Source: Prorocentrum cordatum
Lineage: Eukaryota > Sar > Dinophyceae > Prorocentrales > Prorocentraceae
DNA: 64,000 bases
Direction of reading: 5' to 3'
Assembly (NCBI GenBank): GCA_963575745.1
Contig: CAUYUJ010022404.1
Location: 71,001 to 135,000 of the forward strand
The notes under the pieces were generated by a model. The model had not been told where the DNA came from, did no database searches, and worked only from the letters and a program-made list of their open reading frames with translations. The first letter of the stretch is position 1. Each line of letters starts with the position of its first letter. The position numbers were made by a program, and so were the translations under genes. Shown here in pieces: positions 43,455-54,870 of the stretch.

Positions 43455-44625
43455 ATGCTGAGGCAGGCTGATGCTGAGGCTGAGGCAGGCTGAGGCTGAG
43501 GCAGGCTGAGGCTAGGCCGAGGCTGAAGGCAGGCTGAGGCTGAGGCTGAAGCAGGCTGAGGCTGAGGCTGAGGCTGAGGCTGAGGCTGAGGCAGGCTGAG
43601 GCTGAGGCTGAGGCTGAGGCTGAGGCAGGCTGAGGCTGAGGCTGAGGCTGAGGGCTGAGGCAGGCTGAGGCAGGCCGAGGCTGAAGGCAGACTGAGGCTG
43701 AGGCTGAAGCAGGCTGAGGCTGAGGCTGAGGCTGAGGCTGAGGCTGAGGCAGGCTGATGCTGAGGCAGGCTGAGGCTGAGGCTGAGGCTGATGCAGGCTG
43801 AGGCTGAGGCAGGCTGAGGCTGAGGCCGAGGCTGAAGGCAGACTGAGGCTGAGGCTGAAGCAGGCTGAGGCTGAGGCTGAGGCAGGCTGAGGCTGAGGCT
43901 GAGGCAGGCTGATGCTGAGGCAGGCTGAGGCTGAGGCTGAGGCTGATGCAGGCTGAGGCTGAGGCTGAGGCTGAGGCCGAGGCTGAAGGCAGACTGAGGC
44001 TGAGGCTGAAGCAGGCTGAGGCTGAGGCTGAGGCAGGCTGAGGCTGAGGCTGAGGCAGGCTGATGCTGAGGCAGGCTGAGGCTGAGGCTGAGGCTGATGC
44101 AGGCTGAGGCTGAGGCAGGCTGAGGCTGAGGCCGAGGCTGAAGGCAGACTGAGGCTGAGGCTGAAGCAGGCTGAGGCTGAGGCTGAGGCAGGCTGAGGCT
44201 GAGGCTGAGGCAGGCTGATGCTGAGGCAGGCTGAGGCTGAGGCTGAGGCTGATGCAGGCTGAGGCTGAGGCAGGCTGAGGCTGAGGCCGAGGCTGAAGGC
44301 AGACTGAGGCTGAGGCTGAAGCAGGCTGAGGCTGAGGCTGAGGCAGGCTGAGGCTGAGGCTGAGGCAGGCTGATGCTGAGGCAGGCTGAGGCTGAGGCTG
44401 AGGCTGATGCAGGCTGAGGCTGAGGCAGGCTGAGGCTGAGGCCGAGGCTGAAGGCAGACTGAGGCTGAGGCTGAAGCAGGCTGAGGCTGAGGCTGAGGCT
44501 GATGGCAGGCTGAGGCTGAGGCAGGCTGATGCTGAGGCAGGCTGAGGCTGAGGCTGAGGCTGATGCAGGGTGAGGCTGAGGCAGGCTGAGGCTGAGGCCG
44601 AGGCTGAAGGCAGACTGAGGCTCGG
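43455..44625. repeat. GAGGCT hexamer array with higher-order structure
   Basis: GAGGCT/GAGGCAGGCT units are organised into a higher-order repeat of about 160 bp marked by GCCGAGGCTGAAGGCAGACT, seen near 43675, 43826, 43976, 44133, 44286, 44443 and 44595. A 653-codon minus-strand frame (42859-44820) spans it and the 73-bp array; its Ser/Ala/Leu/Pro/Gln periodicity follows the hexamer and I do not call it a gene. Confidence 0.95.
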
Positions 44626-44659
44626 GTGAGGGGAGAATGAGTCGGTCATCTTACGATCG

Positions 44660-44714
44660 CGTTCGGCAAAGGCCAAAGGAGACGAGCTGCGTCTCCTTTG
44701 GCCTTTGCCGAACG
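44660..44714. repeat. Perfect 25-bp hairpin, 5-nt loop
   Basis: The arm at 44660-44684 (CGTTCGGCAAAGGCCAAAGG then AGACG) is the exact reverse complement of 44690-44714, with AGCTG as loop. Pairing stops at 44659/44715. It lies just past the end of the GAGGCT array. It could be an RNA hairpin, a cruciform, or a fold-back relic; no T-run follows. Confidence 0.92.
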
Positions 44715-44824
44715 AGGCCTTTGGGCTCGTAGCAAGGTCAAAGGAGTTGACCCAGGGGCCCTCGAAGGCCTCCCCGGAGGCCTCTGGAGATTCGGGGCTC
44801 CGAAGATCCAGGGCTCTCACGAGG

Positions 44825-44960
44825 ACGCGAAGTTATTCGCGCTTCGCTGTCCTCGTTCCTTCTCCCCCTCCTCCTCGTCCTCCTTTTCTCCCTTTGGCGG
44901 GGCGGCGCGAGAGCGCGAAGTTATTCGCGCTTCGCGGAGCGCGAAGCGCGAAGTTGGGAG
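44825..44960. repeat. Repeated GCGCGAAGTTATTCGCGC palindromes
   Basis: CGCGAAGTTATTCGCGCTTCGC occurs near 44824-44845 and 44918-44939; in the second, 7-bp arms (GCGCGAA/TTCGCGC) enclose GTTA. The second continues into GGAGCGCGAAGCGCGAAG. Confidence 0.75.
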
Positions 44961-45409
44961 CCCTAGGAAGATCGAGGATCGTGGTCCTGGAGACCCGGTA
45001 GCTGCCCCCGAGGGCCAGAACGGAGGAATCAACCGCCAAGATAGAGCGAAGGAACAAGAAAACGCCTGAGATTTGGGCTTGGTGGCCTTCGTTCCATACC
45101 TCGGCTCTCTGGCATGGCAGCCTTCCGGGACCACCCGGGCACCTCCGGAACGCCCTCGACGAGGCAGAGCCGGAGGACGCGTGATGGGGGAGCGAGAACG
45201 GGGGGCAGCGAGGGCTGCAGAAGGGGCCCTTTCCCGTTGGGGCCACTATAGAGGGGGCCCTCCTGGGGCCCAGAGAGGGGCCCCCCAGGGCCCCAGACGT
45301 GCACCTTTTTCTCGAGGCCGGGGGATTGTGGAGTCCCTGTGGGTTTCAGACGATGTTTTACGATCTTTCACGTTGCTCCTCATCATTATTATGATATTTC
45401 CTCTCTCGC

Positions 45410-47735
45410 GTTCTCTCTCTCTCTCTCTCAATCTCTCCCACTCCCATTCCCATTCCCATTCCATTCCCATTCCCAATACCATTACCATTACCATTCCCAT
45501 CCCCATTCCCATTCACATTACCATTACCTTTAGCTTTATCTTTACCTTTACCTTTACTATTACCATTACCATTGCAAAGGCCATTACAATTGCCATTGTC
45601 ATTGCCATTGACACTCCCATTGCCATTGCCATTGCCATTACCAGTGCCGTTGCCATTGCCATTGTATTGCCATTGCCAGTCGCCACCCCGTTACCATTAC
45701 CATTACCATTCCCATTCCCATTCCCAGTACCATTGGCCACTACCATTACCATTTCCATTACCATTAGCATTACCAACACCATTGCCATTGCCATTGCCAT
45801 TGCCATTACCATTACCATTACCATTACCATTACCATTACCATTTCCATTCCCATTACCATGACCGTTACCAGTACCATTTCAATTACCATTACCATTGCC
45901 ATTGCCATTATCATTACCACTACTACTACCATTTCCATTCCCGTTCCCGTTCCAATTACCACTACGATCCCCATTCCCATTCCCATCCCCATTACCATTA
46001 CCATTACCATGACCATGACCATTACCATTACCATTGCCATGGCCATTGCTATTGCCATTGCCATTGCCATTGCCGTTCCCATTGCCATTGCCATTGCCAT
46101 TACCATTACCATTGCCATCGCCGTTGCCATTGCCATGCCAGTCGCTACCCCGTTACCATTGCCATAAACATTACCATTACCGTTGCCGTCACCATTACCA
46201 TTCCCAGTACCATTACCATTACCACTGTCATGGCCATTACCATTACCAGTGCCATTGCCATTGCCATTCGCCACTACCATTACCATTACCATTCGCCACT
46301 ACCATTACCATTGCCATTGCCGTTGCCATTGCCATTCGCCACTACCATGACCTTTGCCAGTACCATTACCATTCCGATTCACATTCCCATTCCCAATGCC
46401 ATTACCATTACCATTACCATTACATTTGCCATTGCCATTAGCATTACCATTATCTGTACCTCTTCCTTTACCTTTACCCTTACCCTTACCATTCCCATTT
46501 CCGTTACCACTACCACTGCCATTTCCATTCCCGTTCCCATTCCCATTCACATTCACATCCCCGTTCCCATTCACATTACCATTACCATTACCATTGCCAT
46601 GGCCATGGCCATTACCATTGCCATTGTCATTGTCATTCCCATTGCCATTACCATTACCGTTGCCATTGTCATTGTCATTGCCATTGCCAGTCGCTACCCC
46701 GTTACCACTATCATTACCGTTACCATTACCAGTACCATTACCATTACTTCTGTCATTACCATTGCCATTGCCATTGCCATTAGCCACTACCATTACCATT
46801 GCCAGTACCATTTCCATTGCCACTCCCATTCCCATGACCATTACCATTACCATTATCATTTCCTACCATTACCATCACCATTACCATTACCTTTACCTCT
46901 ACCTTTACCCTTACCCTTACCCTTATCATTCCCATTTCCGTTGCCATTGCCCCTACCATTTCCATTCCCGTTCCCGTTCCCATTCACATTCCCATTCCCG
47001 TTCCCATGCCCACTACCATTGTCATTACCATTACATTTACCATTGCCGTTGCCATTGCCATGGCCATTATCATTGTCATTGCCATTGCCATTGCCAATCC
47101 CATTGCCATTGCCATCACCATTACCGTTGCCATTGTCATTGTCATTGCCATTGCCAATCGCTACCCCGTTACCATTACCATTACTTCTGTCATTACCATT
47201 GCCATTCGCATTGCCATTGCCATTGCCATTCGCCACTACCATTACCATTGCCAGTACCATTTCCATTGCCATTACCATTACCATTACCAGTACCGTTACC
47301 GTTACCATTACCATTACCATTACCGCTGCCATTACCATGAGAATTCCCATTCCCAATACCATTACCATTTCCATTACCATTCCCAGTGCCATTACCATTA
47401 CCATTACCACTATCATTTCCATTCCCGTTCCCATTCCCACTCCCATTCCCATTACCATTACCATTACCATTGTCAGTGTCATTACCATTACCATTACCTC
47501 TACCTCTACCTTCACCTTTACTCTGACCATTCCCATTACCATTGCCATGGCCATTACCCTTGCCATTCCCATTGCCATTACCATTACCGTTGCCATTGCC
47601 ATTGTCATTGCCTCGCTACCCCGTTACCACTATCAGTACCGTAACCATTACCAGTACCATTACCATTACCATTGTCATAACCATTACCATTACCATTGCC
47701 GTTGCCGTTGCCGTTGCCATTGCAATTCGAGGATT
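45410..47735. repeat. CCATTA/CCATTG hexamer array, 2.3 kb
   Basis: Runs of CCATTACCATTA and CCATTGCCATTG with CATTCC variants, interrupted by recurring CCAGTCGC(C/T)ACCCCGTTACCA segments (about 45676, 46137, 46687, 47155 and, altered, 47614). This is a higher-order unit of roughly 460-550 bp. Pro/Leu, Ile/Thr and His/Tyr translations are by-products. Confidence 0.95.
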
Positions 47736-47737
47736 TC

Positions 47738-47890
47738 AGTAGGAATCATTCAGTGGAGGGTTTCTGTAGGAATCCACATGTGGAGGATTGCAATAGGAAT
47801 CATTCAGTGGAGGGTCTCGATAGGAACCCTTCTGTCGAGGATTTCACTGTGAATCCTTCTTATAGGGGCGTTCAATAGGAATCCTTCTAG
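47738..47890. repeat. About 40-bp minisatellite
   Basis: Four units of GAGGATTTCAGTAGGAATCATTCAGTGGAGGGTTTC type; the AATAGGAATC core resembles the array at 4960-5800. Confidence 0.8.
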
Positions 47891-47949
47891 GGGGGAGGGC
47901 AGATGTGGCCACGTCGCATTCCGTTGTGTTCTCCTGGCGTCCCCCCCCC

Positions 47950-49635
<1,686 letters not shown>

Positions 49636-49689
49636 CATTTTTTTTTGCAGGGGGGGGGACGCCGAGAGAAAAAAAAAGGCTGACGGGTA

Positions 49690-49775
49690 GGAGGAGGGGG
49701 AGAAGGAGGATGAGGAGGAGGAGGAGGAGGAGGAGGAGGAGGAGGAGGAGGAGGAGGAGGAGGAGGAGGAGGACG
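49690..49775. repeat. (GAG)n microsatellite
   Basis: About 25 GAG units, ending in GACGACGAC. Unique GC-rich DNA follows to 50286 with no supported gene. Confidence 0.95.
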
Positions 49776-50286
49776 ACGACACAGAGCAGAGTTTGCACAG
49801 AAACAGTCGCGAACTCAGCGCGAAAGCCTCGCGCGCGCGCTTTGGAACCACAGGGACTCCACAATCCCCCGTACCCTTTTTCTCCCCCCCCCCCACCTCC
49901 ATCGCCCCCCCCCAGGAGGCGTTGCCCGACGCAGCTGCTGGAGCGCGCCCCGAGGCGAGGGGCCCTCCGCGAGGGCCCCCCGCAGGCCCCCCCGGAGGCC
50001 CCCGATGCCTCGGCTCTCCGGCAGCCCTGGCGCCTGCGGGACGCCCTCGGCGAGGCGCCGCCGCTGGAGCGCGCGCCTCCCGAGGCGAGAGTGAAGTCGG
50101 GCGCGTCCCTCTCCAGGAGGACGATTCGAAAGTGGTCAAAAGATGGGCTGGGGACGGCGTTGGACTGCTGCTGGCTGCTTTCGAACATGTGTTTGACTGC
50201 TTCGAAGAATCAGGGGCTCGAGCCTTGGCTCAACGAGTTCAGGTCGAGCCGTGCCCGCACCCCCCTCTCGCAGAGCTGCGCTCGAG

Positions 50287-50872
50287 ATGTGGGCGCCGGC
50301 CCTGCTCCTCGTGCTCCTGGCCGCGCCGGCTCCTGCGGGCCGGCGGCGCCGGGGCCGCCTGCGCCGAGGGCGAGGAGGAGGAGGCGCACGCCCTGCTGCA
50401 GACTGCCGGGCAGAGCGGTGGAGCCGGCGCAGACGTGGCTGCCACTGGCGACCCCCGCCTTCAGAACGCTTCTGGCCAGCGGTTGGACTTGAGGAAACCA
50501 GGGAAGCACGATCTGATTACCACGAACGCCCACGGCATTGTCGATGACGAGTCGAAGCAACCGGAACTCAGTCTTGTTTCCGTACTGTGTCGTGGCCGCA
50601 GCTTTTTCTACAAACATAATTGCTGTTTGGGAGATAACTTCAGGGACAAGTGTGAAGCATGCATGTGCGCCGGCTTTGACGCGACATTGTGGTGCAACCG
50701 CGACCAGGACTCGTTCCCAGGCTGCAATCACGACGGCCAGTGTGGTACAAGCAGCGGGTGCTTCAAATTATTGCCTGCTGGTTCACCATGTGCGGAGACC
50801 GTGCAGTGCGAACACCAAGGCCAACAAGGCACGGACGGCAAGTGCATCAACGGAAGGTGCAGACTCTTTTAG
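50287..50872 (+). CDS. Probable secreted Cys-rich protein, frameshift or intron near its start
   Basis: An ATG at 50287 opens MWAPALLLVLLAAPAPAG, a textbook signal peptide. A different frame (+1), open from upstream, carries the rest: CAEGEEEEAHALLQTAG, a linker, and a C-terminal domain of about 97 residues (50583-50869) with 14 cysteines, including HNCCLGD, KCEACMC, GCNHDGQC, SPCAETVQC and GKCINGRCRLF, stop at 50870-50872. The close spacing suggests one gene whose frame is broken by an indel in the GC-rich stretch around 50330-50370, or a short intron. Cys spacing near the end recalls small extracellular EB-like modules, but no family is certain. It would act outside the cell or in the secretory pathway. 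Confidence 0.5.
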
Positions 50873-50873
50873 C

Positions 50874-51450
50874 ATGATTAGTCGCTTCCTCTCGTCTTGC
50901 AATGTCTGGTCTCTGCAGCGCGGCATTCAGTGTAGCTTACCTTTCGTCTGTAACCTTCGTTTCGGATGCAATATCTTATCACAGCATTCAGTGCAGCTTA
51001 CCTGACGGTTGCCCTACTTTCAGATGCAAGTGACCAGGCTCCGGCCCGCCCGCGCCGCCCCTAAGGGGCCTGCTGGCCCGCCGGCCGGCGGACTCGCGCG
51101 TCTGCGTCTGCGTTATCACAACCTGCAAGGCCAGGCCGGAGACCGTGAGCATCTTTTAATGGCAGTGCGAAGCCGCCAAGCAGCATCAGTCGTTTCCTCT
51201 CGTCTTGCAACGTCCTTCCTGCCTGCCCTCCTCCTCCTCCTCCTCCTCCTCCTCCTTCCACATGAAGACCTGGTCAGCTCCCCGCCAGGCGTTTTCCCAC
51301 AATCGGGGAAGCACGCGAGACCTTCTGAGAGTTATCGGTTAAACTCTCACCACAGTTTTGAAGACCTGGTCAGCTCCCCGCCAGGCGTTTTTTCCGCAAT
51401 CGGGGAAGCATGCGAGACCTTCTGAGAGTTACCCCTTAAATTCTCAGCAT
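50874..51450 (+). repeat. Duplicated segments after the Cys-rich gene
   Basis: AGTCG(C/T)TTCCTCTCGTCTTG is found at about 50880 and 51187. CATTCAGTG(T/C)AGCTTACCT is at about 50925 and 50987. A direct repeat of about 97 bp (GAAGACCTGGTCAGCTCCCC, GCCAGGCGTTTT, GAGACCTTCTGAGAGTTA) lies at 51263-51357 and 51360-51450, with a (CCT)n run at 51225-51255 before it. This is the downstream flank of the gene, possibly duplicated 3' UTR material. Confidence 0.75.
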
Positions 51451-51469
51451 TCGTGAAAAAAGCAGGGGC

Positions 51470-51527
51470 TCGAGCCTCGAGCTTCGAGGCTCGAGGCTCG
51501 AGGTTCGAGGCGGCTTTTCATCGTTTT

Positions 51528-51618
<91 letters not shown>

Positions 51619-51620
51619 CG
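51470..51620. repeat. CTCGAGGCTTCGAGGCTCGAGG block and (GTCGGC)n/(GTC)n microsatellite
   Basis: A palindromic CTCGAGG motif is repeated at 51470-51510, then GTCGGC units and pure GTC to 51613. 51620-51885 is GC-rich with no gene recognised. Confidence 0.85.
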
Positions 51621-51889
51621 GCCGCCCACGACGGCGCTGGCGGCCCACCACTGCCAGCGGGCGCGGGCGCGGCCGGGGCCACTACGCCGGAGCCCCGCGG
51701 CCAGAGTTTCCAAAGCTCTCCGCGCCGCTTTGGACACCCAGGGCCCCCTGGGCCACGGGAGGGGCGCTCCTGAGGCCATTCTGACCTCCCTGGAACTCTT
51801 GGGGACACCTTCGGCCAGGGATGCCCTTGGCAAAGCCCGAAGGAGAGAGCGGGCGCGGGCGCGGCCGGCTCCGCCACCTCGGGTCACGA

Positions 51890-52575
51890 ACCCAGACGCG
51901 ATCGCGGCGCAAGAAAAAAGCGTCGCGACGGGAGGTTTTTGGCCGTTGGGTCCGGGGGGCCCTCGCCGGGCCTCGGGGCCGTCAAGAAGCGACTCGGGGC
52001 GAAGAGCCGGTCACGGGGAAAGGGTCGGGGCTTCCAGGGACCGAGCATTGATCCTGCCTTTTTTCGGGCCCTACATAGGACCCGCACTCGAAGCGCCGCA
52101 GGGGCTCCGGGCGCGGTTGTCTGCGATGTTGAAGTTTTTTCGCCACGTTGGACCTCCGGGTCGGGTCATGAAGAACTCACGGCGGACGATTTTTGACAGT
52201 TTTCAGCCTTTGGCGGCCCCCGCCGGGTTCCAGGATCGTCAAAAAACGGCTTGGGATGACAAGCCCGGCCCTGGGGAGACTTGGGCCGGGTGTTGCCAGG
52301 AGCGCCCCTGGCCCGAGGTGCCAAGGCGCCCCCAGGGGTTCCAAGGAGGCCCCCGCGGCCTCCAGAAGAAGGCCCCCTCACGAGGCCCAGGGGCCCCGAC
52401 CCAGAGATCCGACGTCGTGATTTTTTCCATACGGGGTCCTCGGAAGTCTGCACCCATTCCCCAGGACCGGTTTTTCACCCTGACTTGTTTTTTGACCGTC
52501 CTTGGGCCCGGCGACGGCCCCTAGAGGCCGAAAATTGTGAAAAAAATCCGTCTTGATTTTTTCAAGACGTTGGAT
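51890..52575 (+). repeat. Dispersed repeat B, cluster of three copies
   Basis: Blocks GGCCGTTGGGTCCGG, GCCGTCAAGAAGCGACTCGG (51940-52060), TTGACAGTTTTCAGCCTTTG, CGTCAAAAAACGGC (52190-52265) and GACGTCGTGATTTTTTCCAT, GACCGGTTTTTCACCC, GAGGCCGAAAA, CTTGATTTTTTCAAGAC (52405-52570) are variants of the element at 11170-11345. They include its terminal T6-centred hairpin. Confidence 0.7.
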
Positions 52576-52734
52576 CTCTGGGGAGGGGCATCCAAAACGG
52601 AGGGGGCGCCTTGGGCCAGGGGCACCTCTCTGGCAGCCCCCGACGCTGGGGTTCGACGTTGCGAGAAAGTCGCGACGTCGGGGGAGTGTGGGGCCGTCCC
52701 CCGGGGCTCCGAGGGCGTGTGTCTTTTGGGCCTC

Positions 52735-52775
52735 CTCCTCCTCCTCCTCCTCCTGCTCCTCCTCCTCCTCCGCCC
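52735..52775. repeat. (CTC)n tract
   Basis: Short CTC microsatellite just upstream of the LINE homology. Confidence 0.9.
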
Positions 52776-52904
52776 ATTTCAGTGGCTATTCCGCAAGGCT
52801 GCCCCCCTTGCCCTCCAGAGTATGACGACATCTTTCGTGTGGGCCTGAATGCCGACACATTGGACGGCGCGACCTCGTTGTGGCTCCAGCGTGCTGCTGG
52901 AGAG

Positions 52905-53478
52905 GTGTTGGGTCTTCACCAGATGGACGTTTCCAAACAGCGATGCTGGGGTCAGCTTCAGCATCCTTGTTGTGTAGTGGCCGTCCTGCTCCTGGATTCC
53001 ATGCCCGTTTATGGAGACATTTGACAACGAGATTGGGTGTTCTCATTGGTTTAAGGGAGGTTTCCAAGGCCACCGTCTCGTTTACATGTGCTGCTAAGAT
53101 ACGGCGTTATCGACCTAACCCTCGTGAAGGCCAACCTCCCTCTGAATGGAATTGGTGGTTGGGGCGTGCGCAGCATCTTCTGTCTCTCTCACTGCCTGAC
53201 CTTCTCGAGTTGCAAGCCCATGTTGATGAATTGGTTTCTGTATTGGAAGTTCAAGCCGCTTCTGAACGTCATCAGTGATGGAAGGAATGGGCTACCACTG
53301 AAGCGGCGAAGGGCTCTTCAGCTGCCTTTCGTTTTCTCCGGGGCACTGATGCTTGGGTGGACTTTGAGCTGGATCCCGAGCTAGCTGATGAGCCTCTTGG
53401 TACCCCGATGCATAATGTTAAGTCTCGCCAGAATTTCTGGCACCCCATCTGGGGCGTGGATTTGGATTATCAGAAGCC
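52905..53478 (+). pseudogene. LINE: region upstream of RT, interrupted by TGA
   Basis: Frame 2 reads AKIRRYRPNPREGQPPSEWN, WLGRAQHLLSLSLPDLLELQ, then a TGA at 53276-53278. The same frame carries on as WKEWATTEAAKGSSAAFRFL and HPIWGVDLDYQ to about 53478. Such Trp-rich helical text is usual between endonuclease and RT in LINE polyproteins; the continuing quality past the stop argues for a point nonsense mutation. Confidence 0.6.
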
Positions 53479-54120
53479 AAGTGTCCCCCGTTCGCGGAGG
53501 CTGACATCGATCGTTTGGTGATGCCGTCGCCGCGTCAAATTGTTAAGCTTGCTTCGCGGTTCAAGGTCAGGACCAGTGTTGGTTGTGATTGGCTTCATCC
53601 GCGCCACGTGGCGCAGCTCTCCGAAGGCGCTCTGATTTGTCTCATCGAACTTTGGCGCGCGATGCTGCGCGCTGGCCGCCCGCCTGCTCAGGCGAGCCAC
53701 GTGATTAGGTCCTTGATCCCGAAGGGCGCCGCTGATTGTCCCGTTGCCTGCTTTGCTACTATTGTTCGCATTCTTATGCGTTGGCTCCGGCGCACTGAGG
53801 GGCAACGGTTTGCTCGATCTACCTCTCGGGACTATCTCCTTGGAGCCGCGGGTAAGTCCAGCTTGGCATGCGTCTGGAGGCAGTCCGTGACGGCCGAAGT
53901 GGCTCATGCTCGCGGTTGGGCTAGCTTAGCTTTGTTACTTGATATTGTGAAGGCGTTTGAGCATGTTATTCACCACATTTTGGTCCCCAGGGCCTTGGCG
54001 CTCGGATTCAACCCCTGGCCCCTGAGGTTCCTCCTGAAACTTTACACAGGGCCCAGGTTTATCTCTGCGCAGGGTATTTCCCTACATAGGCTCTGCCTAG
54101 AAGGGTTCTTACTCTCTTAG
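53479..54120 (+). pseudogene. LINE: reverse transcriptase, N-terminal half
   Basis: The frame opens KCPPFAEADIDRLVMPSPRQ. The RT landmarks are GCDWLHPRHVAQL, RSLIPKG, then GKSSLACVWRQS, and motif A LLLDIVKAFEHVIHH with its catalytic Asp at 53941-53943. It continues RFLLKLYTGPRFISAQG to about 54075, where the element text ends and unrelated sequence runs to a stop at 54118-54120. The usual RPI.L block is altered to CPVACFATIVRI. Confidence 0.8.
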
Positions 54121-54124
54121 CTTA

Positions 54125-54870
54125 AAGGGCCGGGCAGTGGACCACGCCCTGGGCGGTTCCCCCAGTCCCCTGGGAGCGGTTCCCCCAGTCCCTTGAGAGC
54201 TTTAGCTTTAGCTTGGCTTTAGCTTAGCTTCCGCTTAGCTTTAGCTTAGCTTTAGCTTAGCTTCAGCTTAGCTTCAGCTTAGCTTTAGCTTAGCTTTAGC
54301 TTGGCTTTAGCTTAACGGCACCTTAGCTTTAGCTTAGCTTGAGTTTAGCTTCAGCTTAGCTTTAGCTTTAGCTTTAGCTTAGCTTTAGCTTAGCTTCAGC
54401 TTAGCTGTAGCTTAGCTTCAGCTTAGCTTCAGCTTAGCTTCAGCTTAGCTTTAGCTTAGCTGTACCTTAGCTGCACCTTAGCTTAGCTTAGCTTTAGCTT
54501 AGCTTTAGCTTGGTTTTAGCTTAGCTGAACCTTAGCTTTAGCTTAGCTTTAGCTTAGTTTTAGCTTAGCTTTAGCTCAGCCTTTACCGTAGCTTTAGCTT
54601 TTGCTTAGCTGCTGCTTAGCTTTAGCTTAGCTTTAGCTTAGCTTTTACCGTGGCTTTAGTTTAGCTTTAGCTTAGCTTTAGCTCATCTGTACCTTAGCTT
54701 TAGCTCAGGTTTAGCTTAGCGGTAGCTTAGCCTTAGCTTAGCCTTAGCTTCGCTTTAGCTTAGCTTCATCTTAGCTTGAGCTTACCTTGAGCTTAGCTTA
54801 GCTTAGCTTTAGCTTAGCTTTAACTTAGCTTTAGTGTAGTTTTAGCTTAGCTTTAGCTTAGCTTTAGCTT
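54125..54870. repeat. TTAGCTTAGCT array inserted in the LINE RT
   Basis: A duplicated GCGGTTCCCCCAGTCCC (54153 and 54176) leads into about 680 bp of AGCTTAGCTTTAGCTTAGCTTCAGC-like DNA with a basic step of 5-6 bp and an 11-bp composite (TTTAGCTTAGC). The AGCT core is self-complementary. The array separates RT motif A (53941) from the DD box (55075). I tested the most obvious splice pair (GT 54074, AG 54899): it would not keep the frame, so insertion is favoured over an intron. Confidence 0.9.

Noticed and set aside
42859-44820. 653-codon minus-strand frame rich in Ser/Ala/Gln/Pro
   Set aside because: It is the translation of the GAGGCT and 73-bp arrays. Kept as an observation only.
45420-47735. 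Telomeric repeat
   Set aside because: The hexamer is CCATTA/CCATTG, not the TTTAGGG-type repeat expected for algae, and it is internal.
46230-47852. 540-codon Ile/Thr/Pro-rich frame
   Set aside because: Translation of the CCATTA/CCATTG array.
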